Positions 8,063-16,941 of a stretch of 64,000 bases of DNA are shown in pieces (the stretch's first letter is position 1; each line of letters starts with the position of its first letter). The stretch is taken from contig CAWJNF010000001.1 in the NCBI GenBank assembly GCA_963844235.1, forward strand, positions 496,001 through 560,000, given 5' to 3'. The translations under genes were made by a program, and so were the position numbers. The notes below the pieces were generated by a model, which made no database searches, was not told the DNA's origin, and worked only from the letters and a program-made list of their open reading frames with translations. This stretch comes from CAWJNF01 sp963844235. GTDB taxonomy: Bacteria; Actinomycetota; Thermoleophilia; Gaiellales; Gaiellaceae.

Positions 8063-9837
8063 TGTCGCAGGTGAGCCAGACCGTCGTGGATCCGGTGACG
8101 ATGACCGTAACCGCGAACTACCTCGTCACGGTGACCCGTGAGATGGGGCAGGCGATGCAGAACACCGCGTACTCGCCGATCTTCAATGAGGCGCTCGATT
8201 TCTCCTGCGCTGTGTTCGACGAGGAAGGGGAGATGATCGGCCAGGGAGAATTCTGCCCGGCTCAGCTCGGCGCAACGACGATGGCGCTGCGGTGGATCAT
8301 CGACGAGTTCGGCCTGGACGCGCTCGAGCCCGGTGACGTGTTCCTCCACAACGATCCCTACTCGGGCATGAATCACCTGCCCGAGCACATGGTCGTGAAG
8401 GCTGTGTTCTGCGACGGGCAGCGCGTCGGAATGGTTGCCTGCATCGGTCACATGGCCGAAGTGGGCGGTCTGGCCCCCGGGGGCTTTCCCGGCGACGCAA
8501 GAGAAGTCTTTCATGAGGGGCTCCGGATTCCACCAGTCAAGATCGTCAAGGCCGGTGTAGAAGTCGCAGATCTGTGGCGGATCGTTCTCGCCAACGGTCG
8601 CACTCCCAGAGTCACGGCCGGCGACTTGCGTGCGATGATCGGCTCCCTCAACGTCGGCGAGCGCCGTCTCCTCGAGCTCGTGCGGCGACATGGAATCAGT
8701 CGCTTCCGGGAGATCAAGGATGCGATCAAGGACTACTCCGAGCGGCGCATGCGCGCAGCCATCGGCTCGATCCCAAACGGCAGCTACGTCGCGCACGAGT
8801 ACATCATCGACAATGACGGTTGGCTCGACGAGCCGGCCCGTGTCCGCGTGGAGCTCACCGTCGAGAGCGACCGGATCGTTGCCGACTTCACCGGCAGCGA
8901 TCCGCAGCGGCAGGGGTCATGCAATCTCACGCTCGTCGCGACCACGTCCGCTGTCTACAACGCGATCCTCCATATGACGGATCCCGACATCCCGTCCAAC
9001 GCAGGGAGGTATCGACCGATCGAGGTGATCGCGCCGCCCGGCTCGATCACGAACGCGACGTTCCCGGTCGCCACCGTGGGAGGGAACTCGGAGGTGCATC
9101 CGCACCTCGTCACGCTCATCTGGAAGGCAATGGCGGACGCCGTGCCCGACAAGGTCGGGGCCGCTGGCTCGGAGACCGCGATGCTGGTGACCTATGGCGG
9201 CGAGGATCCAGAGACCGGCGAGCTGTACAGCAACCTGATCCTGGAGGGGCAGGGCTACGGCGGAAAGCTCGCCGGGGACGGCTGGGATGTCATCACAGTC
9301 CCCAACTCGAACTGCGTGGTGACGCCGGTCGAGGTCTACGAGAGCCGTTATCCCCTGCTCCACCACGAGTTTTCGTTCAACGAGGGCTCAGGTGGCGCAG
9401 GACGATTCCGCGGAGGTCTCGGCAGCATTCGGCGGCTCGAGCTGCTGGCGCCGATGACGTTCTCCTGTTACCACTCGAGCGAGCGGCTCTATCCCTGGGG
9501 CCTGTTCGGTGGGGGCGAAGGCACGCTGTCGTCTTTCACCGTAAAGGCCCCAGGCGATCCCGATTACCGCAACTTCAAAGAGCGATACGGTGTCCGATGC
9601 GCCGGCAAGTTCACCAACGTGAACCTGTCGGCGGGCACGCTGCTCGAGCTTCGGGTCGGCGGCGGCGGAGGCTACGGCAAGCCGGCCGACCGTGACTGCG
9701 CGCTGATCGCCGAAGATCTCCTCCTCGGACTCTACGACGAGGAGACGACTCGAAGGCTATACCCGGATCAGGTCGACGAGGCGCTCGCGATTCGCGACAG
9801 GCTGCTCGCCGATCTCAGACGGCGATCGGCCGGGTGA
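8062..9837 (+). CDS. hyuB: Hydantoinase/oxoprolinase subunit B (HyuB-like)
   Basis: A 591-aa partner of HyuA. I place the start at the ATG at 8062, which overlaps the hyuA stop (ATGA); the reading frame also continues upstream inside hyuA but without homology. The family block PVTMTVTANYL opens the protein, followed by HNDPYSGMNHLPEH, a metal/substrate-site block rich in His and Asp near residues 95-110, and glycine-rich GEGSGGAGRFRGG-like and GGGGGYG stretches towards the C-terminus, all typical of HyuB/AcxA-like subunits. It acts in the cytoplasm with HyuA. No third (gamma) subunit of an acetone carboxylase is nearby, which favours a hydrolase over a carboxylase. Confidence 0.91.
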   Translation: MSQVSQTVVDPVTMTVTANYLVTVTREMGQAMQNTAYSPIFNEALDFSCAVFDEEGEMIGQGEFCPAQLGATTMALRWIIDEFGLDALEPGDVFLHNDPYSGMNHLPEHMVVKAVFCDGQRVGMVACIGHMAEVGGLAPGGFPGDAREVFHEGLRIPPVKIVKAGVEVADLWRIVLANGRTPRVTAGDLRAMIGSLNVGERRLLELVRRHGISRFREIKDAIKDYSERRMRAAIGSIPNGSYVAHEYIIDNDGWLDEPARVRVELTVESDRIVADFTGSDPQRQGSCNLTLVATTSAVYNAILHMTDPDIPSNAGRYRPIEVIAPPGSITNATFPVATVGGNSEVHPHLVTLIWKAMADAVPDKVGAAGSETAMLVTYGGEDPETGELYSNLILEGQGYGGKLAGDGWDVITVPNSNCVVTPVEVYESRYPLLHHEFSFNEGSGGAGRFRGGLGSIRRLELLAPMTFSCYHSSERLYPWGLFGGGEGTLSSFTVKAPGDPDYRNFKERYGVRCAGKFTNVNLSAGTLLELRVGGGGGYGKPADRDCALIAEDLLLGLYDEETTRRLYPDQVDEALAIRDRLLADLRRRSAG

Positions 9838-9844
9838 GGGCGCC

Positions 9845-11881
9845 TTGGGCAACGTCAAGCGGGCGGGTGAGGGCGTCGGGTTCGCGAATCCCCACTGGGC
9901 GGTCACTTTCGACGGCGGGAGGGTCGCGCTCGGCCGGCTGACCATCGAACCGGAGATCGTCCTTCGCACGGGCACCCAGGAGCTCTCGTTCTCGGCCCGC
10001 GACGTGCAGGTCTCGATCGAGGACGGCGTGCTAGCCCGGATCGTCGTCTCCGGGCAGTCGCCGCGGGGCGACTTGCTGCGGTTGACGTACGACGTTCACG
10101 AGACCGAGAACCTCCATCTGTACGTGCGTCTCGAATGGGGCCAGCCGATCGAGGGCACATCGCTCGAGCTGCCTCGCCTGAGAATCGCCGGCATCAGACA
10201 GGTCACATTCCCTGACGCTGCGACGGTCGAGCCGCCGGCAGAGATGCACGTCGCCGAGCCCTGGCTCCAGCTTCGGGGAGACTCCGTTCTCGGCATCGGC
10301 ATCACGAAGATGCCCTGGCAGGCGAGCTGGAACGACATCGGAGCCACCGGTTATCGAACCTTCGGCAACACGCGCGTCGCCGTCGCTCAGGAGAGCGTTT
10401 CACTTTGCGTCCCCGGTCCGTTCTCAGCGACCGCGGGCGAGACGATCGAAGCAGCGCTGATCTTCAGGCCGATCGACGAGTCTGTCGAGGACCTCCGGTA
10501 TCAGTGCACACACGACGACCCGCGCGAGGTCGTCTACATCCCGCATGACGAGTGGGCACATTTCATGTCGAGACAGATCGAGGACCGTTGGCTCGGCCCT
10601 CCGATCATGGGGGGCTGTCCGGGCCGTCCAGCGGACCAGCTGATTCCCCGGTCGCTCGGCATGGACATCCTCGCTCACCGCCGATTCTCATGGAACAACG
10701 AGGACCTGTCTCTCTGGCGGATCACCGGCAAGTCGCTCTATCGGGACATCGCGATCAAGAAGGCGTACGGACTACTCGCCGCCCAGAACGAGCATGGCGG
10801 CTGGTTCGAAGGAGTCGAGTTCTACAACCTGCCGCCGCGTCACCATCAGCACTACAACTCGTACACCTCGTTCGTATATCTGATCGATGCATTCGATGTA
10901 ACCGGTGAGCAGCGTTTTCTCGACGCGGCGCTGAGGAGCAAGGACTTCTGGTTCGGGCCCCCGCCCGCGAACAGCCACTCCAAGGACGCCGCGGATGCCT
11001 GGTGGTACCGGTGGGGCGGCTACATCAACGCGGCGGGCTACACGGACGAGCGCCACGCTCTCAACACCCATGCCAGCGTACTGATGATATTCAGCCTGCT
11101 CTGGTCGAGGATCGCCGATGCTGAGGCAAAGCGCGGCCTCGAGTATGGAGTCAACGCGTTCAAGCGCGCGCTCTCTGATGGGCTCCAGCGACCGAGCGGG
11201 CAGTTCCTCTACAGCCTGTCGCAGGTCGACCCACGATACGAACGGCCGGGGGATCCGCCGTACATCCAGGACGACCTCATCCCGGAGATCGAGAACGTCT
11301 ACACGGTCCTCTCGGCCTTCCGGCTCCTGGTGGCGAATCGAGTCCAGCAGGATCCCGTCGTGGCCGAAAGTTGCGCCCGCGCGTTGGCCTACTTCTGGCA
11401 AGCGAATCGAGCCGGGCGCGCCTCGACCTACCGATCGTATCCGGTCAAGACATTCGGTATCGCTGCGGGCGATGTGGATCTGCGTTTTGCGTTTGCGCTT
11501 CCATATCTCCTTCGAGATCCAGACAACTGGACCTCGATCTATCGTGGGTTTTCGGCCTGGGTCGCGCCGTCCGGCGGGAAGGGACTCCTGGTGGAGCCTC
11601 ACGGTCGCCCCGCCGGGCTCGAGTCCGTGTTTCTCTCTCGCACGGAGGACGACTTCACGTTCGCAGTCGTCAATGTCGGGCCGCCGCTCGCCCCCGTTCC
11701 AATCGCGGTGGAGCTCGACGAAAGAGCCGCCGGGAGCACGGTCGAGCTACGCGATCCCGGAGGCCAGCACGAAGGGCACCACCTCCCGAGCCATGAACGG
11801 GACGGGCGTCTCGACTTCGAACTCGCCGATCTCGGGGAGGGCGAGGTACGGGTCGTCCGGCTTCGGTCGGGGAAGGGGTGA
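9845..11881 (+). CDS. Unassigned alpha/alpha-barrel protein, possible glycoside hydrolase or lyase
   Basis: A 678-aa protein in the hyu operon, starting TTG at 9845, 7 bp after hyuB. I cannot assign it to a named family. The N-terminal third (to about residue 235) reads as a beta-sandwich. The middle (about 260-560) has repeated helices with W/Y/H-rich loops such as EHGGWFEG, HHQHYNSYTS and DAWWYRWGGY, the texture of an (alpha/alpha)6 toroid seen in uronate hydrolases, lyases and epimerases. The C-terminal 90 residues are again beta-rich. There is no signal peptide, so it is probably cytoplasmic. A role in releasing or opening a uronate or aldonate substrate is inferred from context. The reading frame is continuous and codon use matches its neighbours. 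Confidence 0.7.
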   Translation: MGNVKRAGEGVGFANPHWAVTFDGGRVALGRLTIEPEIVLRTGTQELSFSARDVQVSIEDGVLARIVVSGQSPRGDLLRLTYDVHETENLHLYVRLEWGQPIEGTSLELPRLRIAGIRQVTFPDAATVEPPAEMHVAEPWLQLRGDSVLGIGITKMPWQASWNDIGATGYRTFGNTRVAVAQESVSLCVPGPFSATAGETIEAALIFRPIDESVEDLRYQCTHDDPREVVYIPHDEWAHFMSRQIEDRWLGPPIMGGCPGRPADQLIPRSLGMDILAHRRFSWNNEDLSLWRITGKSLYRDIAIKKAYGLLAAQNEHGGWFEGVEFYNLPPRHHQHYNSYTSFVYLIDAFDVTGEQRFLDAALRSKDFWFGPPPANSHSKDAADAWWYRWGGYINAAGYTDERHALNTHASVLMIFSLLWSRIADAEAKRGLEYGVNAFKRALSDGLQRPSGQFLYSLSQVDPRYERPGDPPYIQDDLIPEIENVYTVLSAFRLLVANRVQQDPVVAESCARALAYFWQANRAGRASTYRSYPVKTFGIAAGDVDLRFAFALPYLLRDPDNWTSIYRGFSAWVAPSGGKGLLVEPHGRPAGLESVFLSRTEDDFTFAVVNVGPPLAPVPIAVELDERAAGSTVELRDPGGQHEGHHLPSHERDGRLDFELADLGEGEVRVVRLRSGKG

Positions 11882-11886
11882 GGCGA

Positions 11887-12651
11887 ATGGGGCGGCTCGA
11901 GGGACGAATTGCGATCGTGACGGGCGCCGGCCGGGGCATCGGTGCAGCGATCGCGGAGCGTTTCGCACGCGAGGGAGCGGCAGTCGTCGCAGCGCAACGC
12001 ACGGCGGAGGACGGGGAACGCGTCGTAGCCGGCATCGTCGAGCAGGGAGGCGAGGCCATCTCGGTCGAAGCGGACGTACGTGACCCGACCAGCGTCGAGA
12101 CGCTCGTTCAGACCACGATCGAGCGGTACGGAGGACTCGACATCCTCTGTAACAACGCCGGCGTCGGGCTCATCCGTAGCGTCGTCGACACGACCACGGC
12201 CGAGTACGACTACGTGATGGACTCCAACGTGCGGGGGGTCTTCCTCTGCATGAAGTACGCGATCCCGCACCTCATCGAGCGTGGCGGGGGGAGCGTCATC
12301 AACATCGCGTCCGTAGCCTCGTACGTCGGTTTCCCGAACGACGCTGCGTACTGCACGTCGAAAGGCGCGGTACTCATGCTGACGCGTCAGGCGACACTCG
12401 ACTACGCCCCGGCCAACGTCCGGGTAAACGCGATCTGCCCGGGTTTCATCGACACGCCGATGCTACGCGTTTACTGCGAGGGACAGGCCGATCCCGAGGC
12501 CGCGCTCGACGAGGTCATCGGGCTCCATCCCATGCGAAGGCTCGGCACGTGCGAGGACGTCGCCTCGGCGGCTGTGTACTTCGCCTCCGACGACGCCGGC
12601 TGGGTTACCGGCGCGGCTCTTGCCGTCGACGGCGGGCTTCTCTGTCACTGA
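11887..12651 (+). CDS. Short-chain dehydrogenase/reductase (SDR)
   Basis: A classical SDR of 254 aa. The cofactor motif TGAGRGIG is at residues 12-19, NNAG follows in the NAG region, and the catalytic Tyr155 and Lys159 lie in YCTSK, with Ser in the preceding NIASVASYVG. The C-terminus VTGAALAVDGG is typical of 3-oxoacyl-ACP-reductase-like or sugar dehydrogenases. I chose the ATG at 11887, preceded by GGAAGGGG at about 8-15 bp; a GTG at 11878 overlaps the previous stop but gives an unusual N-terminus. In this cluster it probably oxidises a sugar or reduces a keto intermediate. Confidence 0.92.
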   Translation: MGRLEGRIAIVTGAGRGIGAAIAERFAREGAAVVAAQRTAEDGERVVAGIVEQGGEAISVEADVRDPTSVETLVQTTIERYGGLDILCNNAGVGLIRSVVDTTTAEYDYVMDSNVRGVFLCMKYAIPHLIERGGGSVINIASVASYVGFPNDAAYCTSKGAVLMLTRQATLDYAPANVRVNAICPGFIDTPMLRVYCEGQADPEAALDEVIGLHPMRRLGTCEDVASAAVYFASDDAGWVTGAALAVDGGLLCH

Positions 12652-12652
12652 G

Positions 12653-13396
12653 ATGGGGCAGATTCGGCAGAGCAAGCTCCACGAGCAACTCGCGGCCGAG
12701 CTCGCCTGCCAGATCGTCTCCGGACGGCTGTCCCCGGGCGCCACGATTCCGTCCGAGCCGGAACTCGTCAACGAGTTCGGTGTCAGCAAGACCGTCGTCC
12801 GGGAGACCGTCCAGGCGCTCGCAGCAGCCGGGCTCGTGAGGATCCACCACGGGAAGCGAACGACGGTGCTGCCTGAGGAAGAGTGGAACATCCTCCATCC
12901 GCTCGGCCAAGTGGCGTACCGGACCGAAGGCCTCGCACCGGAGCTCATCCAGGAGCTCTACGCCGTTCGGATAGTGCTCGAGCCCAAGGCAGCTCGATGG
13001 GCGTGCGCCAACGGCCGTCCACAAGACATGAAGGCTCTTCAAGCGCATCTGGAAGGCATGCGAGAGAGCCTTGCCGCCGAAGACCTGCCCGAGTTCCTCG
13101 AGCACGACCGACTGTTCCATCTTGCCGTCGCGGATGCCTCGAGAAACCGTGTCCTTCGCGCAATGGTGCGCGACATCCACGAGGTGATACTCACGAGCTG
13201 GCTGCTGACTCGTCCTTCCATAACGGAAATGGAGACGGTGTATGTGCACCACGAGGTGATCTTCGAGGCAGTCGCGGCCCGATCACAAGACGAAGCGGAG
13301 GCTGCAGTGGCCCGTCACCTCGAATGGGCGCGACGGACAGATGCCGCGCTCAAGGACAGCGCATCTCGCGCTCAGCCGGCAGGTGTTCCGTCATGA
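12653..13396 (+). CDS. GntR-family (FadR/FCD) transcriptional regulator
   Basis: A 247-aa DNA-binding regulator starting at the ATG at 12653, one base after the SDR stop. The N-terminal winged helix-turn-helix spans about residues 8-75 (IPSEPELVNEFGVSKTVVRE is the recognition region). The C-terminal FCD ligand domain spans about 90-235 with metal-type histidines in the EHDRLFH and VHHEVIFEA segments. FCD regulators typically repress sugar-acid catabolic genes and are released by the pathway acid. It lies within the operon it probably controls; the palindrome at 5964-5973 is the best candidate operator in the window. Confidence 0.92.
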   Translation: MGQIRQSKLHEQLAAELACQIVSGRLSPGATIPSEPELVNEFGVSKTVVRETVQALAAAGLVRIHHGKRTTVLPEEEWNILHPLGQVAYRTEGLAPELIQELYAVRIVLEPKAARWACANGRPQDMKALQAHLEGMRESLAAEDLPEFLEHDRLFHLAVADASRNRVLRAMVRDIHEVILTSWLLTRPSITEMETVYVHHEVIFEAVAARSQDEAEAAVARHLEWARRTDAALKDSASRAQPAGVPS

Positions 13397-14400
13397 GAGC
13401 CGTCGTCGCCGACGGCTTCGGTGAGGCCTGGGCGCTTCGTGAGGTCGCCGATCCGACTCCCGGGCCACGTGATCTCCTCGTGCAGGTCGAGGCGTCAGGA
13501 ATCTGCTACACGGACGTCCAGCAGCTCGAGAACCCGGCGTACTCCGGAGCCTTCCCGCGTGTCCCGGGCCACGAGCCCGTCGGAAAGATCGTCGCGGTCG
13601 GAGGCGATGTGAGCGAATGGAGCGTCGGCGAGCGTGTCGGCGTTGCCTACGCCCAGCGGTGGTGCGGATACTGTCACCACTGCACCGGCGGCTATTACGA
13701 GCATTGCGGGCAGATCTCGCAGACAGGAATCACGGTCGACGGCGGCCATGCAGAGCTCATGGTCATGGACGCCGGAGCCGCGGTGCGCATACCGGCCGCC
13801 CTGGACCCGATCGATGCAGCACCCATTCTCTGCGCCGGATTCACGGTGTACTCGGGAATCTGCGATTCGGCGTTGTGCCCTGGGGAACGCTGCGCTGTCG
13901 TGGGCATCGGGGGCCTGGGCCACCTCGGAATCCAGTACGCCGCCGCGCTCGGTGCCGAGGTGCTCGCGGTAACCAGCGCCGTGGACAAGCAACGAGAGCT
14001 CGCGGAGCTCGGAGCTGCCCAGGTAGTGGTGGCAAACGCAGCGGAGGTGGGTGCCGAGCTCGAACGGCTCGGGGGCGTCGACGTCATCTTGCACACCGGC
14101 AACCGCGTCGGAAAGGACATCATGAGAGGGCTGCGGAACTACGGCCGGCTCTCGATGATGGGCGTCAGCGAATCCGTCGTCGAGACCACTCCACGCGAGA
14201 TGATCTTCAAGAAGATGAGGATCATGGGCTCGAGTCAGGGACCCAGACGGCGGCTCCACGAGGTCCTGGAACTTCACGCTCGCAGCGGCGCCCGAACCAA
14301 GACCGAGACGTACGGGCTCGACGACGCTCTCGACGCCTACGACCGCGTGCGAAGCGGAACTACGCGCTACCGGGCCGTTCTGGTTCCGACGGCCGCGTAG
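13393..14400 (+). CDS. Zinc-dependent alcohol dehydrogenase family protein
   Basis: A 335-aa medium-chain dehydrogenase starting at the ATG at 13393, overlapping the regulator stop (ATGA). Catalytic zinc ligands are C38 (GICYTD), H60-E61 (GHEP) and a later Cys in LCAGFTVYSG; the four structural zinc cysteines are C91, C94, C97 and C105. The Rossmann motif GIGGLGHLG follows. It would oxidise a secondary alcohol or aldehyde with NAD(P)+ and closes the 6-14.4 kb operon. The substrate is not evident from sequence. Confidence 0.92.
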   Translation: MRAVVADGFGEAWALREVADPTPGPRDLLVQVEASGICYTDVQQLENPAYSGAFPRVPGHEPVGKIVAVGGDVSEWSVGERVGVAYAQRWCGYCHHCTGGYYEHCGQISQTGITVDGGHAELMVMDAGAAVRIPAALDPIDAAPILCAGFTVYSGICDSALCPGERCAVVGIGGLGHLGIQYAAALGAEVLAVTSAVDKQRELAELGAAQVVVANAAEVGAELERLGGVDVILHTGNRVGKDIMRGLRNYGRLSMMGVSESVVETTPREMIFKKMRIMGSSQGPRRRLHEVLELHARSGARTKTETYGLDDALDAYDRVRSGTTRYRAVLVPTAA

Positions 14401-14497
14401 CCGTTAGTCGAGCTGTCGCCCGGCCTCGGCCCGAGCGATACGCTACGCGATCCCGAGCTGCTCACTCGCACGGCGAACGACGTCGGAGGTCGCACCG

Positions 14498-15736
14498 GTG
14501 AAGGTGAGCCTGTTCCAGCAGGCCCCGTATCGCTTCATGCCCGCGGGATTCGAGAAACGCGGCGAGCCGTCGGTGGTGTCGGTGCCGTACGAGCAACTCG
14601 TCGACCCGGCGCGTCTCTTCGACTCGTACCGCTGGTACGTGGACGAGATGCTCGCCGCGCTGCGAGCGGGGTTCGACGGCGTCGCTGTCACCGAGCACGG
14701 CCAGACGTCGTACGACATGACGCCGAACCCGAACCTGCCGGCGGCGATCCTCGCAAACGCGATCCGCGAGGAGCGTCCCGAGGCGGCCCTGATCGTGCTC
14801 GGCCGCTCGCTCGGGAAGACGCGGGAGCCGCTGCGGATCGCGGAGGAGTACGCGATGCTCGACTGCCTCTCGGGCGGGCGCCTCGTCGCGGGGCTGCCGG
14901 TCGGGCTGAGCTACGACGCGAATCTGAACAACGGCATCCCCACCGTCGAGACGAGGGACCGCTACCGCGAAGGGCATGACCTGCTGATCCGCTCGTGGAC
15001 GTCGCCGGAGCCCTTCCCCTGGAACGGGCGCTATTCGCAGTACGCGCTCGTCAACTCGTGGCCGCGGCCGCTCCAGCAGCCGCGCCCGCCGATCTGGGTC
15101 CCCGGCTCCGGCACGCCCGGGACGATGATCTGGACGCTCGAGCGGAGCTACGCCTTCGTCGATCTGAGCTGGTTCGGCGCGACGCTGACGGCGAAGCGGA
15201 TCTTCGACCGCTTCTGGGATCTGGCCGACAAGCACGGCAAGCCGCGAAACCCGTACCGCGCGGGCTTCGTCCAGAGCGTCGTCGTCGCGGAAACGGACGA
15301 GCGCGCAGAGCGGGAGTACGGGCGCTACGTCGAGAACCACTTCCGCCAGGGCCCGGGCAGCGTGCCCCTCCACTACATGGGCCTGCCGGGCTACGTGGAC
15401 CAACGGGGTGTCGAGGCGATGCTTCGCGACCCCGGCGACTTCGGCATCGCGGCCGAGTTGAGGCACGTCGAGTTCGCACGGCTGGCGGAGACGCGCGCCG
15501 TGATCGCCGGCAGTCCCGCGACCGTGCGCGAGGAGATCGCGTCGTTCGCCCGCGAGTTCGGAATCGGGAACCTGCTCGTGATGCTGCAGATGGGCGGGAT
15601 GCCGCACGAGCTCACGCTCAAGAACATCCACCTCTTCGCCGAGCAGGTGCTGCCGCACCTGCGGGAGGTGTGGGCGGACGAGGGCTGGGAGAACGAGTGG
15701 TGGCCGACGGGACACGCCCAGCCGGTGGAGGCCTGA
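14498..15736 (+). CDS. LLM class flavin-dependent oxygenase (bacterial luciferase family)
   Basis: A 412-aa luciferase-like monooxygenase with the TIM-barrel texture of the family: an early AVTEHG block, SGGRLVAGLPVG in the middle and WVPGSGTPGT later. Such enzymes use reduced flavin from a partner reductase and O2 to hydroxylate or cleave their substrates. The GTG start at 14498 has GGAGG 9-13 bp upstream. It is the first gene of a short operon with an alpha/beta hydrolase one base downstream and then a broken acyl-CoA-dehydrogenase-like gene, an arrangement suggesting degradation of a small organic compound. No flavin reductase is encoded nearby. Confidence 0.9.
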   Translation: MKVSLFQQAPYRFMPAGFEKRGEPSVVSVPYEQLVDPARLFDSYRWYVDEMLAALRAGFDGVAVTEHGQTSYDMTPNPNLPAAILANAIREERPEAALIVLGRSLGKTREPLRIAEEYAMLDCLSGGRLVAGLPVGLSYDANLNNGIPTVETRDRYREGHDLLIRSWTSPEPFPWNGRYSQYALVNSWPRPLQQPRPPIWVPGSGTPGTMIWTLERSYAFVDLSWFGATLTAKRIFDRFWDLADKHGKPRNPYRAGFVQSVVVAETDERAEREYGRYVENHFRQGPGSVPLHYMGLPGYVDQRGVEAMLRDPGDFGIAAELRHVEFARLAETRAVIAGSPATVREEIASFAREFGIGNLLVMLQMGGMPHELTLKNIHLFAEQVLPHLREVWADEGWENEWWPTGHAQPVEA

Positions 15737-15737
15737 C

Positions 15738-16577
15738 GTGGCGGCGCTCGGCCTGGAGCTCCGCGAGCAGGCAGTGCGCGTCTGGGACGGCCGGCTCGAG
15801 CTCGACGTCCAGATGGCCGGCAAGGGGCCACCGCTCGTCTACCTGCACCCGGCGGCCGGTCTCGCGTGGGATCCGTTTCTCGAGCGCCTCGCGGCGCAGC
15901 GCACGATCCATGCGCCTCGGGTGCCGGGCACGGCGCCGGGGCAGCCGGAGGCGATCCGCGAGCTCGACGACCTGTGGGACCTGGTCCTCGTCTACGAGGA
16001 GGCGATCCGGGCTCTCGGCCTGGACCGGCCGGCGGTGATCGGGCAGTCGTTCGGCGGCATGCTCGCCTGCGAGCTCGCGGCGACCTTCCCGGCGCTCTTC
16101 AGCCGAGTCGTGCTCCTCGACCCGATCGGGCTCTGGCTCGACGAGCACCCGGTCGCGAACTGGGTCGCGGCCGCGCCGGAGGAGCTGCCCGCGCTGCTCT
16201 TCCACGATCCGGACGGCGAGGCAGCGCGCGTGGCGATGACGCCGCCCGCCGACCCCGACGCCGCGATCGCCGCGATCGCAGCCCTTTCGTGGGCGATCGG
16301 CTGCACGGCGAAGTTCGTCTGGCCGATCCCGGACAAGGGTCTCGCGAAGCGGCTGCACCGGATCGAGGCGCCGACGCTGATCATCTGGGGGAAGCAGGAC
16401 CGTCTCGTCTCGTCCGCGTACGCAGCGGAGTTCGAGCGCAGGATCGCGGGAAGCCGCGTCGAGATCATCGACGAGTGCGGCCACATTCCGCAGCTCGAGC
16501 AGCCCGAGAAGACGTATGCGCTCGTGAGCGACTTCCTCGGACTGGCAGCTGAGGCGGCTTCGCGGGAGGGCGCGTGA
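15738..16577 (+). CDS. Alpha/beta-fold hydrolase
   Basis: A 279-aa hydrolase with the nucleophile elbow GQSFGG at about residues 101-106, an oxyanion region in YLHPAAG near residue 37 and a catalytic His in ECGHIPQLEQPE near residue 249; the acid is probably in the GKQDRLV stretch. It starts GTG one base after the LLM oxygenase stop and its stop overlaps the next gene's GTG. It is probably a cytoplasmic esterase or C-C hydrolase acting on the oxygenase product. The substrate is unknown. Confidence 0.9.
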   Translation: MAALGLELREQAVRVWDGRLELDVQMAGKGPPLVYLHPAAGLAWDPFLERLAAQRTIHAPRVPGTAPGQPEAIRELDDLWDLVLVYEEAIRALGLDRPAVIGQSFGGMLACELAATFPALFSRVVLLDPIGLWLDEHPVANWVAAAPEELPALLFHDPDGEAARVAMTPPADPDAAIAAIAALSWAIGCTAKFVWPIPDKGLAKRLHRIEAPTLIIWGKQDRLVSSAYAAEFERRIAGSRVEIIDECGHIPQLEQPEKTYALVSDFLGLAAEAASREGA

Positions 16578-16870
16578 CGGCATCCCCGGAGAAGCTCGCC
16601 GAGGACGTGCCGAGCGCCGACGAGTTGGTCGAGCGCGCGATCGCGCTGCGCCCGAGGCTGGTCGAGCAGCAGGCCGAGGTCGAAGCAGCGCACCTACTAC
16701 TCGCAGGAGATGCACGAGGAGTTCCAGCGCGCGGGCTTCTACCGGATGTTCATGCCCCGGCGCTACGGCGGTCTCGAGGTGTCGGTGCCGACGTTCATGC
16801 GCGTAGTCGTCGAGATCGCGCGCGGCTGCCCGTCGACCGTGCGGCTCCTTTGGGGACCGATCTCCGCTCA
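16574..16870 (+). pseudogene. Acyl-CoA dehydrogenase-like gene, frameshifted and truncated
   Basis: The N-terminus of an acyl-CoA dehydrogenase/flavin-dependent (HsaA/HpaH-like) monooxygenase starts GTG at 16574, overlapping the hydrolase stop. The frame breaks near 16685. Similarity continues in the next frame as RTYYSQEMHEEF and FYRMFMPRRYGGLE and reaches IARGCPST near 16845. The rest of the roughly 390-aa protein is absent, and a different gene starts at 16942. Besides the frameshift there is therefore a real deletion or rearrangement junction near 16840-16930. It is not expected to be functional. Confidence 0.75.
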
Positions 16871-16941
16871 CTTGGCCGAGACCCGGGCTCGCCCCCGTGG
16901 TAGGGCAAGAAGGGGCACTCCGCCCGCGTAGCATTCAGGCC

